From JABJAG01 sp965222215 (GTDB lineage Bacteria > Pseudomonadota > Alphaproteobacteria > UBA6615), in contig OZ244931.1 in the NCBI GenBank assembly GCA_965222215.1, positions 3,782,001-3,846,000 on the forward strand: a stretch of DNA of 64,000 bases, given 5' to 3'. Of this stretch, positions 1 to 9,004 are shown in pieces (within the stretch, counting starts at the first letter, position 1; each line of letters starts with the position of its first letter). Under the pieces are notes generated by a model. It saw only the letters and a list, made by a program, of their open reading frames with translations, was not told the DNA's origin and ran no database searches. A program made the position numbers and the translations under genes.

Positions 1-325
1 CTGGGAAGGCCGCAACCTGCACGAGATGGAGGCCGAGGTCGGACCGGAAATTCACAGCCCGGACCATCGCCCCGAAAACGGCGAGAGCCGGCGCGACATG
101 CTCGGGCGGATCGGCGACTTCCTCGGCGACATCGCACATCGGGAGGGCCCGGTCGTCGTCGTGACCCATCGCGGCGTGATCCGGACCGTCTATGGTATTG
201 CCACGGGCTGGGACCTGACCGGCGAGACGCCCGACGAGATGTCCCGGCGGCGCGGGCAGGGGTTCCGCGCGCTTGCCGACGGCGGCGCCGAGATCGTCCG
301 ACTCAACATTTCACTCAAGGGCTGA
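1..325 (+). CDS. Histidine phosphatase family protein, C-terminal part
   Basis: This is the end of a gene that begins before the window; the open frame is readable from base 2. The segment VVVVTHRGVIRTV carries the second catalytic histidine region typical of the phosphoglycerate mutase-like (histidine phosphatase) superfamily, and the WEGRNLHEM and NGESRRDM stretches match the family's substrate-pocket region. The N-terminal RHG motif is outside the window, so catalytic competence cannot be judged. The stop lies 4 bases before the next ATG, so it is probably cotranscribed with the glycosyltransferase gene. The substrate cannot be told from sequence. Confidence 0.75.
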   Translation, partial: WEGRNLHEMEAEVGPEIHSPDHRPENGESRRDMLGRIGDFLGDIAHREGPVVVVTHRGVIRTVYGIATGWDLTGETPDEMSRRRGQGFRALADGGAEIVRLNISLKG

Positions 326-329
326 GCCC

Positions 330-1550
330 ATGTCCGCGCGCGCCAGGATCCTTTTCTACGTCCAGCACCTGCTGGGGATCGGCCACCTGATGCGCGCCGG
401 AACCCTGTCGCGCGCGCTGGAGGCGCAGGGGTTCGACGTGACGCTTGTCTCCGGCGGCACCGCCGTGCCCGGCTTCGATCATGGCGCCGGCCGGTTCGTG
501 CAGCTTCCGCCGACCCGCGCGACCGACAAGTATTTCAAGGTGCTCGTCGACGAAACGGGTAACCGGATCGACGACGCCTGGAAAGCCGGCCGGCGCGAAC
601 GCCTGTTGGCGGTCGAAGACGAGATGCGACCGGACATCATCCTGATCGAGATGTACCCCTTCGGCCGGCGGCAGATGCGGTTCGAGATCGAGCCGCTGAT
701 TGAAGCGGCCCGGGCACGCGGCGCGGAACGTCCGCTCATCGCGTCATCGGTCCGCGACATCCTCGTCGAGCCCGGCAAGCCCGAGCGGATCGACGAGATG
801 GTCGAGCGCACCCGGCGCTATTTCGACATGGCACTGATTCACGGCGACCCGCACTTCATCACCTTCGAGCAGACCTTTCCGCGCATGGCCGAGATCGCGG
901 ACCTGTCGCACTACACCGGCTACGTGGCGGACCCCGCCCTGCCCCATGATCCAGACGGGCCGGGCGCGGGCGAAGTCATCGTCTCGACCGGGGGCGGCGC
1001 GGTCAGCGACGATATGTTGCAGGCCGCGATCGATGCCCGCGCGCACTCGCCCCTCGCCGACGCACCGTGGCGCGTCCTGATCGGCCACAACCTGCCCGAG
1101 GACGAGTTCCTGTCCTACCGCGACCGCGCGCCTGATGGCGTAACCGTCGAACGCGCCCGGCCCGACTTCCGTCAATTGCTCGCCAACTGCCGTCTGTCGA
1201 TTTCCCAGGGTGGCTACAACACCGTGATGGAAACCCTGGCCGCCGGAACGCGCGCCGTATGCATCCCCTATGCGGGCGGGCTGGAAAGCGAACAGACACT
1301 CCGCTGCCGCCTGCTCGCCGACAAAGGCGCGATCGAGGTGGTCGAACCGGGCGACGTTTCCGCAACCGGCGTGGCCGCGGCGATTGCGCGCGCGATCGCA
1401 CGCGAAGCGCGAATTTCGGCCCCCGTCGACATGTCCGGCGCGAAAAAAACCGGCGCGCTTCTGGCGTCGGCACTGAATCGGCACAGAAATGCCCGATTTG
1501 ATAACGATTCCGGGCAAAACACGGTTAACCCCGGCGCACGATCCGGGTAG
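330..1550 (+). CDS. GT-B fold glycosyltransferase (MurG/GT28-like C-terminal domain)
   Basis: A 406-residue protein. The N-terminus has a GIGHLMRAGTLSRAL segment, the GHxxR-type loop found in MurG-like GT-B enzymes. The C-terminal half has GGGAVSDD and SQGGYNTVMETLAAGT followed by PYAGGLESEQ, the nucleotide-sugar binding block of the GT28 type. The ATG at 330 is chosen because similarity starts there and it follows the phosphatase stop closely; an upstream in-frame ATG would overlap that gene. It precedes a polysaccharide deacetylase, so a role in making or modifying an envelope or exopolysaccharide glycan is likely (inference). Donor and acceptor are unknown. Confidence 0.8.
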   Translation: MSARARILFYVQHLLGIGHLMRAGTLSRALEAQGFDVTLVSGGTAVPGFDHGAGRFVQLPPTRATDKYFKVLVDETGNRIDDAWKAGRRERLLAVEDEMRPDIILIEMYPFGRRQMRFEIEPLIEAARARGAERPLIASSVRDILVEPGKPERIDEMVERTRRYFDMALIHGDPHFITFEQTFPRMAEIADLSHYTGYVADPALPHDPDGPGAGEVIVSTGGGAVSDDMLQAAIDARAHSPLADAPWRVLIGHNLPEDEFLSYRDRAPDGVTVERARPDFRQLLANCRLSISQGGYNTVMETLAAGTRAVCIPYAGGLESEQTLRCRLLADKGAIEVVEPGDVSATGVAAAIARAIAREARISAPVDMSGAKKTGALLASALNRHRNARFDNDSGQNTVNPGARSG

Positions 1551-1614
1551 GCTGCGCACTCGGGAGAGATCCGGTTTGAGGGGACCGGATTAGACAGGGA
1601 GTGTTGCAAGACCC

Positions 1615-2424
1615 ATGGCCTTGGCGATGACCGAAGGCGCGCATGTGCCGGATTCGGCCTGGAATGCCCTCACGCACGAACTCGACCTCTGGGAGGGGGA
1701 CGGGCGTTGCGCCACGTTCTGGTGGCGCGACGACGATGCCGCAGACCACACCGATGCGCTCGATACACTTCTGGACCTGCGCGATGCGCTGGACGTGCCG
1801 CTGGCGCTGGCCGTCGTGCCCGCGACCGCGACGCCCGAACTGCGCTTACGCCTGCGCAACGCCACGGACGTATCCGTTCTGCAGCATGGCTACTCGCACA
1901 AGAATTTTGCCGGGCCCGACGAACGCAAGATCGAGCTCGACGACAGCCGGCCCGCGGCCTATGTCGTCGCGGACCTCGCCACGGGCATGCAGGCCCTCGA
2001 AGGTTTTCCGGGCCGGCTGCCGGTGCTGGTGCCGCCGTGGAACCGCATCGCCGCGCACCTGCTGCCCTATCTGCCGGAACTCGGCTTCCGCGGCCTCAGC
2101 ACGCTGGGAGCACGCACGAAGGCCGCGCCGCTGCGCGGGCTCATTGCGAACAACGTCCATGCGGATCCCGTCGACTGGCGCGGCAAACGAACCGGCCGCC
2201 CCGGCGCGTTCGCGGGCGCCGACGCCGTGCTGGCAGACCTGGTCGAACACCTCGCCGCCCGGCGGACGGGCGCCGCCGACCCGGACGAGGCGACGGGGCT
2301 GATGACCCATCACCTGATCATGGAAACGGAATCGCAAGAGTTCGTGGGCGATGTTGTCGCGCTCGTGCGCCGCCATCCGGCCGCACGCTGGCTTTCCGCC
2401 GCCGAGGTCTTCGATATTTCATGA
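1615..2424 (+). CDS. Polysaccharide deacetylase (NodB-homology) family protein
   Basis: 269 residues. It shows the WWRDDDA segment with the catalytic/metal aspartates, QHGYSHKNF with the two metal-binding histidines, and VPPWNRIA, a usual arrangement in NodB-type carbohydrate esterases. No signal peptide is visible, so it may act in the cytoplasm on the product of the preceding glycosyltransferase (inference). Two starts are possible, at 1615 and at 1627, five codons in; a GGGAG sequence lies upstream of both. The stop overlaps the next ATG by four bases (ATGA), suggesting translational coupling to the membrane protein that follows. Confidence 0.78.
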   Translation: MALAMTEGAHVPDSAWNALTHELDLWEGDGRCATFWWRDDDAADHTDALDTLLDLRDALDVPLALAVVPATATPELRLRLRNATDVSVLQHGYSHKNFAGPDERKIELDDSRPAAYVVADLATGMQALEGFPGRLPVLVPPWNRIAAHLLPYLPELGFRGLSTLGARTKAAPLRGLIANNVHADPVDWRGKRTGRPGAFAGADAVLADLVEHLAARRTGAADPDEATGLMTHHLIMETESQEFVGDVVALVRRHPAARWLSAAEVFDIS

Positions 2425-2966
2425 GCCAGCACCGCTACCATCGCCGGGATATCAACGCCGACTACCTGCGCGCCGGGATCGGGCTCGCGGCCTGTGTGAC
2501 GCCGATGTTCTTTCTGGCGCCGGGGGCCATCGCCACATATGTGCTGGCGGTACCGGCGGCCTTCTTCGCGCTGTTCGCGGCGCGCACGGCCGTGAACGCA
2601 CGCCTGCAAATCTCGATGGACGAGGACGGCATCGAAGCCCATGGCGCAACGTCCAAACGGCTCGAATGGAATGCCCTCCACAAGGTGAAGCTCTCCTATT
2701 TCTCGACCCGGCGCGATCGTGAAGCCGGTTGGATGCAGCTCAAGCTCGTCGGCGACGCCGGGACGCTGACCCTCCATTCCACGCTGGAGGGGTTCGAGGA
2801 TGTCTGCCGCGCGGCCTACCGGGCGGCGGCGGTGCATGAGATGGATCTGACGGATGCGACGGCGCGAAACTTCGCGGAACTCGGGCTTGGCGCGATTGCG
2901 ACGGCGACGGCACCCACTCCGGCGGCCCTGAGCGGCTGGGGCAATCCTGCGGACTGGCGACGATGA
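2421..2966 (+). CDS. Uncharacterised membrane protein with possible bacterial PH-like domain
   Basis: 181 residues. Two hydrophobic segments at about residues 16-55 probably form a membrane hairpin. They are followed by a beta-rich soluble region (QISMDEDGIEAHG, LEWNALHKVKLSYF) that resembles bacterial pleckstrin-homology-like domains of the YdbS/YdbT kind; this is a weak, pattern-level resemblance. The gene is coupled on both sides by ATGA overlaps, with the deacetylase before it and the ABC ATPase after it. No enzyme motif is visible and no function is assigned. Confidence 0.65.
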   Translation: MSQHRYHRRDINADYLRAGIGLAACVTPMFFLAPGAIATYVLAVPAAFFALFAARTAVNARLQISMDEDGIEAHGATSKRLEWNALHKVKLSYFSTRRDREAGWMQLKLVGDAGTLTLHSTLEGFEDVCRAAYRAAAVHEMDLTDATARNFAELGLGAIATATAPTPAALSGWGNPADWRR

Positions 2967-4849
2967 CCGACCTTCTCGATGTCCGCGACCTGAAGGTCGA
3001 GTTTACCGTTCACGGCGAGCAGGTACGCGCTCTGGACGGCGTTTCCTTCCGCATCCGGGCCGGCGGCACGACGGCGCTTGTCGGCGAATCCGGCTCGGGC
3101 AAGTCCGTGACGAGCCAGGCGATCATGGGCATCCTGCCGAACATCGGCTCGATCGCGGGCGGCGAGATACTTTTCACCGATCCCGCCGGCGACGGCACGA
3201 CAATCGACCTGGCGCAGCTGCCGCGCGACGGGGAGAAAATCCGCTCGATCCGCGGCGGACGCATTTCGATGATTTTCCAGGAGCCCATGACATCGCTGTC
3301 CCCGCTGCACACAGTCGGCGACCAGATCAGCGAGGCGCTTCATCTCCACCGCGAGGTCGACAAGCAGACCGGGCGCGAGCTTTCCACCGAGATGCTGCGC
3401 CTCGTCGGTTTCCCCGACCCGGTGCGCGCGATGAAGACCTACCCGTTCGAGCTGTCCGGCGGCCTGCGCCAGCGTGCCATGATCGCGATGGCGCTCGTGT
3501 GCCGCCCGGCATTGCTGATCGCCGACGAGCCGACGACCGCGCTCGACGTGACAATCCAGGCGCAGATCCTGAAGCTCATCAAGGATCTCCAGACCGAGCT
3601 GCACATGGCCGTGCTGATGATCACCCACGATCTTGGCGTGGTCGCTAATGTCGCGGAGGAAGTCGTGGTCATGTTCCGCGGCAATGTCATGGAAAGCGGC
3701 AGCGTCGAGGACATCTACACCAACCCGCAGCACCCCTATCTCAAGGCGTTGCTGAACGCGGTGCCGCGCTTCGACCTCAAGGAGGGCGAGCGCCTGGTCC
3801 CGCTGCGCGAGGTGAAGGCCGAGGCCGGCAACATGCTCAAGCCCGATCCGACCCGCGAGCGGGGAGAGATGGGGGCGCCGTTGCTGAAGGTCGAAAACAT
3901 CAGCAAGGAGTTCGAGATCCGCAAGGGCAGCTACTTCGGCTCCCGGGAATCGCGCTCGGTGCTGGCGGTCGACGATGTGAGCTTCGAGATTGCGCGCGGG
4001 GAATGCCTCGGTCTGGTCGGCGAATCCGGTTGCGGCAAGACGACGACGTCCAAGCTGATCATGCGCGCGCTGTCTACCGACCGGGGCGGCATCACCTACT
4101 ACGACGGCACGCAACCCGTCGACGTTCTGGCCCTCAAGGGGCGCGAACTGAAAGATTTCCGCCGCAAGGTCCAGTTCATGTTCCAGGATCCGTTCGGCTC
4201 GCTCAATCCGCGGATGACCGTCTACGACATCATCTCGGAGCCGCTGGTCATCCACAAAATCGGGGACTCGGCGAGCCGCGCAGACACGGTGCGCGAACTG
4301 ATGCGCCTGGTCGGTCTCGACCCGCGCTTCCTGAACCGCTACCCGCACAGTTTTTCCGGCGGCCAGCGCCAGCGCATCGGGATCGCGCGCGCGCTCGCCT
4401 TGAAACCCGACCTTCTGATTTGCGACGAGCCCGTCAGCGCGCTCGACGTGTCGATCCAAGCCCAGATCCTGAACCTGCTCAAGGACCTGCAGTCAGAGCT
4501 CGGGCTCACCTACCTGTTCATCAGCCACAACCTGGCCGTCGTCGACTACATCGCCGACCGTATCGCGGTCATGTGCGCCGGGCGGCTGGTCGAGCTTGCG
4601 CCGAGCGAGGAACTGTTCCGCAACCCGGCGCATCCCTATACCCGCGCTCTTCTTTCGGCCGTGCCCGAGCCGAACATCGAAAACAGGCTGGACCTGACCG
4701 GCTTGATGGAAGATCGCGCGTCCGACCCGGCCCGCTGGCCGGCCCCTTTCACGATCGACGACGGCAGCAACCCCCGGCTGGTCGAGCTGTCCGACGGTCA
4801 CTTCGTTCGCGCCGACCCCGATCGCGGCGCATTGCCGGAGGTTGCCTGA
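2963..4849 (+). CDS. Peptide-type ABC transporter, fused double ATP-binding protein
   Basis: 628 residues made of two ABC ATPase domains in tandem, as in YejF or a DppD-DppF fusion. Domain 1 has Walker A GESGSGKS (41-48), signature LSGG (164-167) and Walker B LLIADEP (184-190). Domain 2 has GESGCGKT (353-360), FSGGQ (464-468) and LLICDEP (484-490). Each domain ends with the HPYLKALLNAVP or HPYTRALLSAVP segment characteristic of oligopeptide/dipeptide importer ATPases. It would energise uptake of peptides or similar solutes with the binding protein and permeases encoded directly downstream. Both nucleotide sites look intact. The exact substrate is not predictable. Confidence 0.92.
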   Translation: MTDLLDVRDLKVEFTVHGEQVRALDGVSFRIRAGGTTALVGESGSGKSVTSQAIMGILPNIGSIAGGEILFTDPAGDGTTIDLAQLPRDGEKIRSIRGGRISMIFQEPMTSLSPLHTVGDQISEALHLHREVDKQTGRELSTEMLRLVGFPDPVRAMKTYPFELSGGLRQRAMIAMALVCRPALLIADEPTTALDVTIQAQILKLIKDLQTELHMAVLMITHDLGVVANVAEEVVVMFRGNVMESGSVEDIYTNPQHPYLKALLNAVPRFDLKEGERLVPLREVKAEAGNMLKPDPTRERGEMGAPLLKVENISKEFEIRKGSYFGSRESRSVLAVDDVSFEIARGECLGLVGESGCGKTTTSKLIMRALSTDRGGITYYDGTQPVDVLALKGRELKDFRRKVQFMFQDPFGSLNPRMTVYDIISEPLVIHKIGDSASRADTVRELMRLVGLDPRFLNRYPHSFSGGQRQRIGIARALALKPDLLICDEPVSALDVSIQAQILNLLKDLQSELGLTYLFISHNLAVVDYIADRIAVMCAGRLVELAPSEELFRNPAHPYTRALLSAVPEPNIENRLDLTGLMEDRASDPARWPAPFTIDDGSNPRLVELSDGHFVRADPDRGALPEVA

Positions 4850-4850
4850 C

Positions 4851-6752
4851 ATGTACACCCGCACCCTTCTCGCTGTTCTCGGTACCCTCGCCCTGCTGAC
4901 GGGCGCCCCGGGCGCCGCGCATGCGTTTCAACAGTCGCCCGTGCTGGCGGCCGAGGTCGAGGCCGGCAAGCTGCCGCCGGTCGACGAGCGTCTGCCGAAC
5001 CCGCCGCGCGTCGTCGAGGCGGAGAGCGTGGGACAGTATGGCGGCGACATGCGCATCGCCATGTCGCGCGCGCGCGACACGCGCATGATGACCGTCTACG
5101 GATACGCCCGTCTCGTCGGCTACGACAGCGAGTACAACCTCGTCCCCGACATCCTCGAATCCTTCGAGAGCGTCGACGACAAGGTGTTCACCCTGACATT
5201 GCGCGAAGGCCACAAATGGTCCGACGGCCACCCGTTTACGACCGAGGATTTCCGGTACTGGTGGGAGGATGTGGCGAACAACCCCAAGCTCGCCCCGCTC
5301 GGCCCGCCGATCCTGCTGAAGGTCGAAGGCGAGCCCGCGAAGGTCGAAATCATCGACGAACGCACGATCCGGTATAGCTGGTCGAAGCCCAACCCGTTTT
5401 TCCTGCCGGCGATGGCCGGACCGCGCCCGCCCTTCATCTATCGCCCCGCACACTATCTAAAGCCGTTCCATGAGAAATACGCCGACCCGGCGGAACTCGA
5501 GGAACGTATCAAGAAGCGCCGCATGCGTGGCTGGGCCCCGCTCCACAACGCCCAGGACAACCTCTACGACCTGGATAACCCGAACCTGCCGACCCTGCAG
5601 CCCTGGCAGAACACGGTCCGCCCGCCCGCGCAGCAGTTCGTGTTCGTGCGCAACCCGTACTTCCACCGCGTCGACCAGGACGGCAACCAGCTTCCCTATA
5701 TCGACCGCGTCCTGATGAACATCTCCGACGGCAAGCTGATCCCCGCCAAGGCGAGCGCGGGCGAGATCGACCTGCAGGCGCGCAACCTGTTCATGACCCA
5801 CTTCACCTTCCTGAAGCAGGGCGAAAAGGGCGAGGCCTTCAAGACCCGGCTGTGGGAAACGGCACAGGGTTCGAAGATCGCCATATTCCCGAATATGCAC
5901 GTCGCGGACCCGGTCTGGCGCGAGTTGTTCCGCAACCGCGACTTCCGGCACGCCCTGAGCCTTGCCATCGACCGCGACGAGATCAACGAGGTGATCTACT
6001 TCGGGCTGGCCAAACCAGCCAACAACACCGTCCTGCCACGCAGCCCGCTCTATAAGGACGACTACTCCCAGGCCTGGGCCGAATACGACCCGGACAGGGC
6101 CAACGAACTGCTCGATTCACTCGGGCTGGACAAGCGCGACGGCGACGGCGTGCGCCTGCTGCCCGACGGGCGGCGTATGGAGATTGTCGTCGAGACGGCC
6201 GGCGAGGAAACCGAGCAGACCGACGTGCTCGAACTGGTTCACGACACCTGGCTCGACGCGGGGATCAAGATCTTCACCCGCCCGTCCCAGCGCGAGGTTT
6301 TCCGCAACCGTATCTTTTCCGGCGAGACCCAGATGGGCGTCTGGTCCGGCGTCAACAACGGCATCGTCACCGCCAACATGAGCCCCGCCGAATTCGCCCC
6401 GACCCAGCAGGTTCAGTACCAGTGGCCGAAATGGGGCCAGTATTACGAAACCGACGGCCAGGCCGGCGAAACCATCGACATCCCCGCGGCGAAGGAGCTG
6501 TTCGACCTGTTCAAGAAGTGGCAGGTCGCGAAGTCAGTGGACGAACGGCGTGACATCTGGCACCGCATCCTTGAGATCAACGCCGAGGAAACATTCACCA
6601 TCGGCATCGTGTGCTGCACGAAACAGCCGGTCGTCGTGGCGGACGCGCTGAAGAACGTACCGAAGAAGGGCGTCTGGGCCTGGGACCCGGGCGCGCATTT
6701 CGGCGTCTACCTGCCCGACACGTTCTATTTCGCAGACGCCGCCAAGCGCTAG
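4851..6752 (+). CDS. ABC transporter substrate-binding protein, family 5 (peptide type)
   Basis: 633 residues. The start at 4851 is preferred because a GGAGG sits nine bases before it and it begins a clear signal peptide (hydrophobic LLAVLGTLALLTG, cleavage after AHA at about residue 25); a TTG three codons upstream is less likely. The body has the family 5 solute-binding features: FTLTLREGHKWSDGHPFT and, later, RHALSLAIDRDEINEV. It is periplasmic and delivers ligand to the two permeases. At 633 residues it is longer than DppA/OppA (about 540), as in the YejA-like branch. It lies between its ATPase and permease genes, so the four genes form one operon. Confidence 0.9.
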   Translation: MYTRTLLAVLGTLALLTGAPGAAHAFQQSPVLAAEVEAGKLPPVDERLPNPPRVVEAESVGQYGGDMRIAMSRARDTRMMTVYGYARLVGYDSEYNLVPDILESFESVDDKVFTLTLREGHKWSDGHPFTTEDFRYWWEDVANNPKLAPLGPPILLKVEGEPAKVEIIDERTIRYSWSKPNPFFLPAMAGPRPPFIYRPAHYLKPFHEKYADPAELEERIKKRRMRGWAPLHNAQDNLYDLDNPNLPTLQPWQNTVRPPAQQFVFVRNPYFHRVDQDGNQLPYIDRVLMNISDGKLIPAKASAGEIDLQARNLFMTHFTFLKQGEKGEAFKTRLWETAQGSKIAIFPNMHVADPVWRELFRNRDFRHALSLAIDRDEINEVIYFGLAKPANNTVLPRSPLYKDDYSQAWAEYDPDRANELLDSLGLDKRDGDGVRLLPDGRRMEIVVETAGEETEQTDVLELVHDTWLDAGIKIFTRPSQREVFRNRIFSGETQMGVWSGVNNGIVTANMSPAEFAPTQQVQYQWPKWGQYYETDGQAGETIDIPAAKELFDLFKKWQVAKSVDERRDIWHRILEINAEETFTIGIVCCTKQPVVVADALKNVPKKGVWAWDPGAHFGVYLPDTFYFADAAKR

Positions 6753-6776
6753 CGGGAAACAGGTCAGCCCCCACCC

Positions 6777-7775
6777 ATGCTTCGTTACATCGCCCATCGC
6801 CTGCTCCTGATGATCCCGACGCTGCTCGCGGTCAGCGCGATCGTGTTCGTGATCATCCAGTTGCCGCCGGGCGACTATCTCGAAACGCTGATCGCGGAAA
6901 TGCAGTCGCGCGGCGAGGCCGTCGACCAGAACCAGATCGCGGCCCTGCGCGAGGCCTATGGCCTCGACAAGAGCCCGGTCGAGCAATACTTCTCGTGGCT
7001 CTTCGGCATGCTGCAGGGCGATTTCGGCTGGTCGTTCGAACACAACCGGCCGGTCTCCGAGCTGATCGGGCAGCGAATCCTGCTGACCTTCGTCGTCACC
7101 TTCTCGACGATCATGTTCATCTGGATCGTCAGCTTCGTGATCGGCACCTACGTGGCGACCCGCCAGTACAGCGTGTCGGACCATATCGCGACACTGATCG
7201 GCTACCTCGGTCTCGCCACGCCGAACTTCCTGCTCGCGCTCGTGCTGATGTATCTCGCGAACCAGTGGTTCGATACGTCCATCGGCGGGATCATGGACGA
7301 CGAGTACCGGAACCAGCCCTGGTCCTTCGACAAGATGCTGTCGGTGCTGGAGCATCTCTGGATTCCGGTCATCGTCATCGGAACGTCCGGGACGGCCGGC
7401 ATGATTCGGCGCCTGCGCGCCAATCTGCTGGATGAACTCCAGAAACAATATGTCGTCACCGGCCGCGCGAAGGGCCTGCCGCCGCGCAAGCTGCTCTGGA
7501 AGTATCCGCTGCGCATGGCGATCAACCCGTTCATCGCCGACATCGGCTCGATCCTCCCCGAGGTGATCTCGGGTTCGGCCGTGGTCGCGGTGGTGCTGAA
7601 CCTCGATATCACCGGCCGTATGCTGCTCGACGCGCTGCGCGCGCAGGACATGTTCCTGGCCGGGTCGTTCCTGATGTTCCTCGCCATGCTCGTCGTGATC
7701 GGCACGTTGTTGTCCGACCTCGCGCTCGCCGCGCTCGACCCGAGAATCCGCCTGAGCGGGGGGCAGACGCGATGA
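6777..7775 (+). CDS. Peptide-type ABC transporter permease (DppB/YejB-like)
   Basis: 332 residues, with an N-terminal membrane anchor (LLLMIPTLLAVSAIVFVIIQ) and further membrane segments around residues 100-125, 143-160, 190-210, 245-270 and 290-320. The cytoplasmic coupling (EAA-type) loop is seen in VTGRAKGLPPRKLLWKYPLR. It forms half of the translocation pore for the ABC importer of the preceding ATPase and binding protein. The stop overlaps the start of the second permease by four bases, which is usual for equimolar permease pairs. Confidence 0.9.
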   Translation: MLRYIAHRLLLMIPTLLAVSAIVFVIIQLPPGDYLETLIAEMQSRGEAVDQNQIAALREAYGLDKSPVEQYFSWLFGMLQGDFGWSFEHNRPVSELIGQRILLTFVVTFSTIMFIWIVSFVIGTYVATRQYSVSDHIATLIGYLGLATPNFLLALVLMYLANQWFDTSIGGIMDDEYRNQPWSFDKMLSVLEHLWIPVIVIGTSGTAGMIRRLRANLLDELQKQYVVTGRAKGLPPRKLLWKYPLRMAINPFIADIGSILPEVISGSAVVAVVLNLDITGRMLLDALRAQDMFLAGSFLMFLAMLVVIGTLLSDLALAALDPRIRLSGGQTR

Positions 7776-8998
7776 CGAACGGTTCCGACAACTCCCAAGA
7801 CAGTCCGCCCGACCCGCGCGAAACCCGCGCGCCGGAAAAGGTCGCGCATTTCGTTTCCGACGCGCCGTTCGACCCCGACGTCGAGGTCGTCCTCACCGAG
7901 GAGCAGGAAAAATACTACATGGCTTCCCAGTGGAAGCTGATGTGGTGGAAGCTGCGGCGCCACAAGATCGCCGTCGCGGCGGGCGTTTTCCTGCTGCTGA
8001 TGTATCTCGTCGCGGCCTTCGCCGAGGTGGTGGCCCCCTACGAGCTCCAGCACCGGGACGTGCGCCACACCTTCGCGCCGCCGCAGTCGGTCCATCTGTT
8101 CCACGAGGGCTCGCTCGTCGGGCCCTTCGTCTACGGCTACACGTCCAAGCGCGATCCGGAGACGCTGGAGAAAATCTACACGCCCGATACCAGCAAGGTG
8201 CACCGCCTGCGGTTCTTCTGCGCCGGCGGCTACAAGGGTTCGGACTATGAATTCTGGGGCTGGTTCAAGGGCGATTTCCACCTGTTCTGTCCCGAAGGCA
8301 CCCGCAAACCGGTGTTCCTGCTGGGCACCGACCGACTGGGCCGCGACATGTTTTCGCGGATCATCTACGGCTCGCGGATTTCGCTCACCATCGGTCTGAT
8401 CGGCATCATCCTCAGCTTCGCGTTGGGCATCGGCATCGGCGGACTCGCCGGCTTCTACGGCGGCATCGTCGACAATGTCGTCCAGCGCATTATCGAAGTC
8501 CTGAAGTCGTTTCCGCGACTGCCGCTCTGGATGGCGCTGTCGGCCGCGCTCCCGGCCAAATGGTCGCCGATCCTGATCTACTTCGGCATCACGCTGATTC
8601 TGGCGCTGCTCGACTGGCCGTCGCTTGCGCGCGCCGTCCGCTCGAAACTGTTGTCGTTGCGCGAGGAAGACTTCGCCGTCGCCGCCAGCCTCATGGGCGC
8701 CAGCACCAAGCGGATCATCGGCAAGCATCTCGTCCCCAGTTTCGCCAGTCACCTGATCGCATCGGCCAGTCTGGCGATCCCGGAGATGATCCTCGGCGAG
8801 ACAGCGCTAAGCTTCCTGGGCCTGGGCCTGCGGCCGCCCGTCACAAGTTGGGGCGTGCTGCTGAACGAAGCGCAGAATATTCAGGTTGTCGTGCTTTACC
8901 CGTGGCTGATGGCGCCGATGATCCCGGTCATTCTGGTGATCCTCGCGTTCAACTTCCTCGGCGACGGCCTGCGCGACGCGGCGGATCCCTACAAGTAG
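7772..8998 (+). CDS. Peptide-type ABC transporter permease (DppC/YejE-like) with large insert
   Basis: 408 residues, about 100 longer than a typical DppC. A cytoplasmic N-terminal tail of about 70 residues is followed by one membrane helix (about 70-90), a soluble insert of about 100 residues with two cysteines (RFFCAGGY, LFCPEG), and then the usual permease core starting at GTDRLGRDMFSRIIYG. The EAA-type loop is AASLMGASTKRIIGKHL. The insert lies between helix 1 and the core and should face the periplasm, as in YejE-like permeases. It is the last gene of the importer operon and ends 6 bases from a convergent gene. Confidence 0.9.
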   Translation: MTNGSDNSQDSPPDPRETRAPEKVAHFVSDAPFDPDVEVVLTEEQEKYYMASQWKLMWWKLRRHKIAVAAGVFLLLMYLVAAFAEVVAPYELQHRDVRHTFAPPQSVHLFHEGSLVGPFVYGYTSKRDPETLEKIYTPDTSKVHRLRFFCAGGYKGSDYEFWGWFKGDFHLFCPEGTRKPVFLLGTDRLGRDMFSRIIYGSRISLTIGLIGIILSFALGIGIGGLAGFYGGIVDNVVQRIIEVLKSFPRLPLWMALSAALPAKWSPILIYFGITLILALLDWPSLARAVRSKLLSLREEDFAVAASLMGASTKRIIGKHLVPSFASHLIASASLAIPEMILGETALSFLGLGLRPPVTSWGVLLNEAQNIQVVVLYPWLMAPMIPVILVILAFNFLGDGLRDAADPYK

Positions 8999-9004
8999 CG
9001 TAGC

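Noticed and set aside
2816..4459. 547-codon minus-strand frame opposite the ABC ATPase gene
   Set aside because: No recognisable domain and it opposes two intact ABC ATPase domains.
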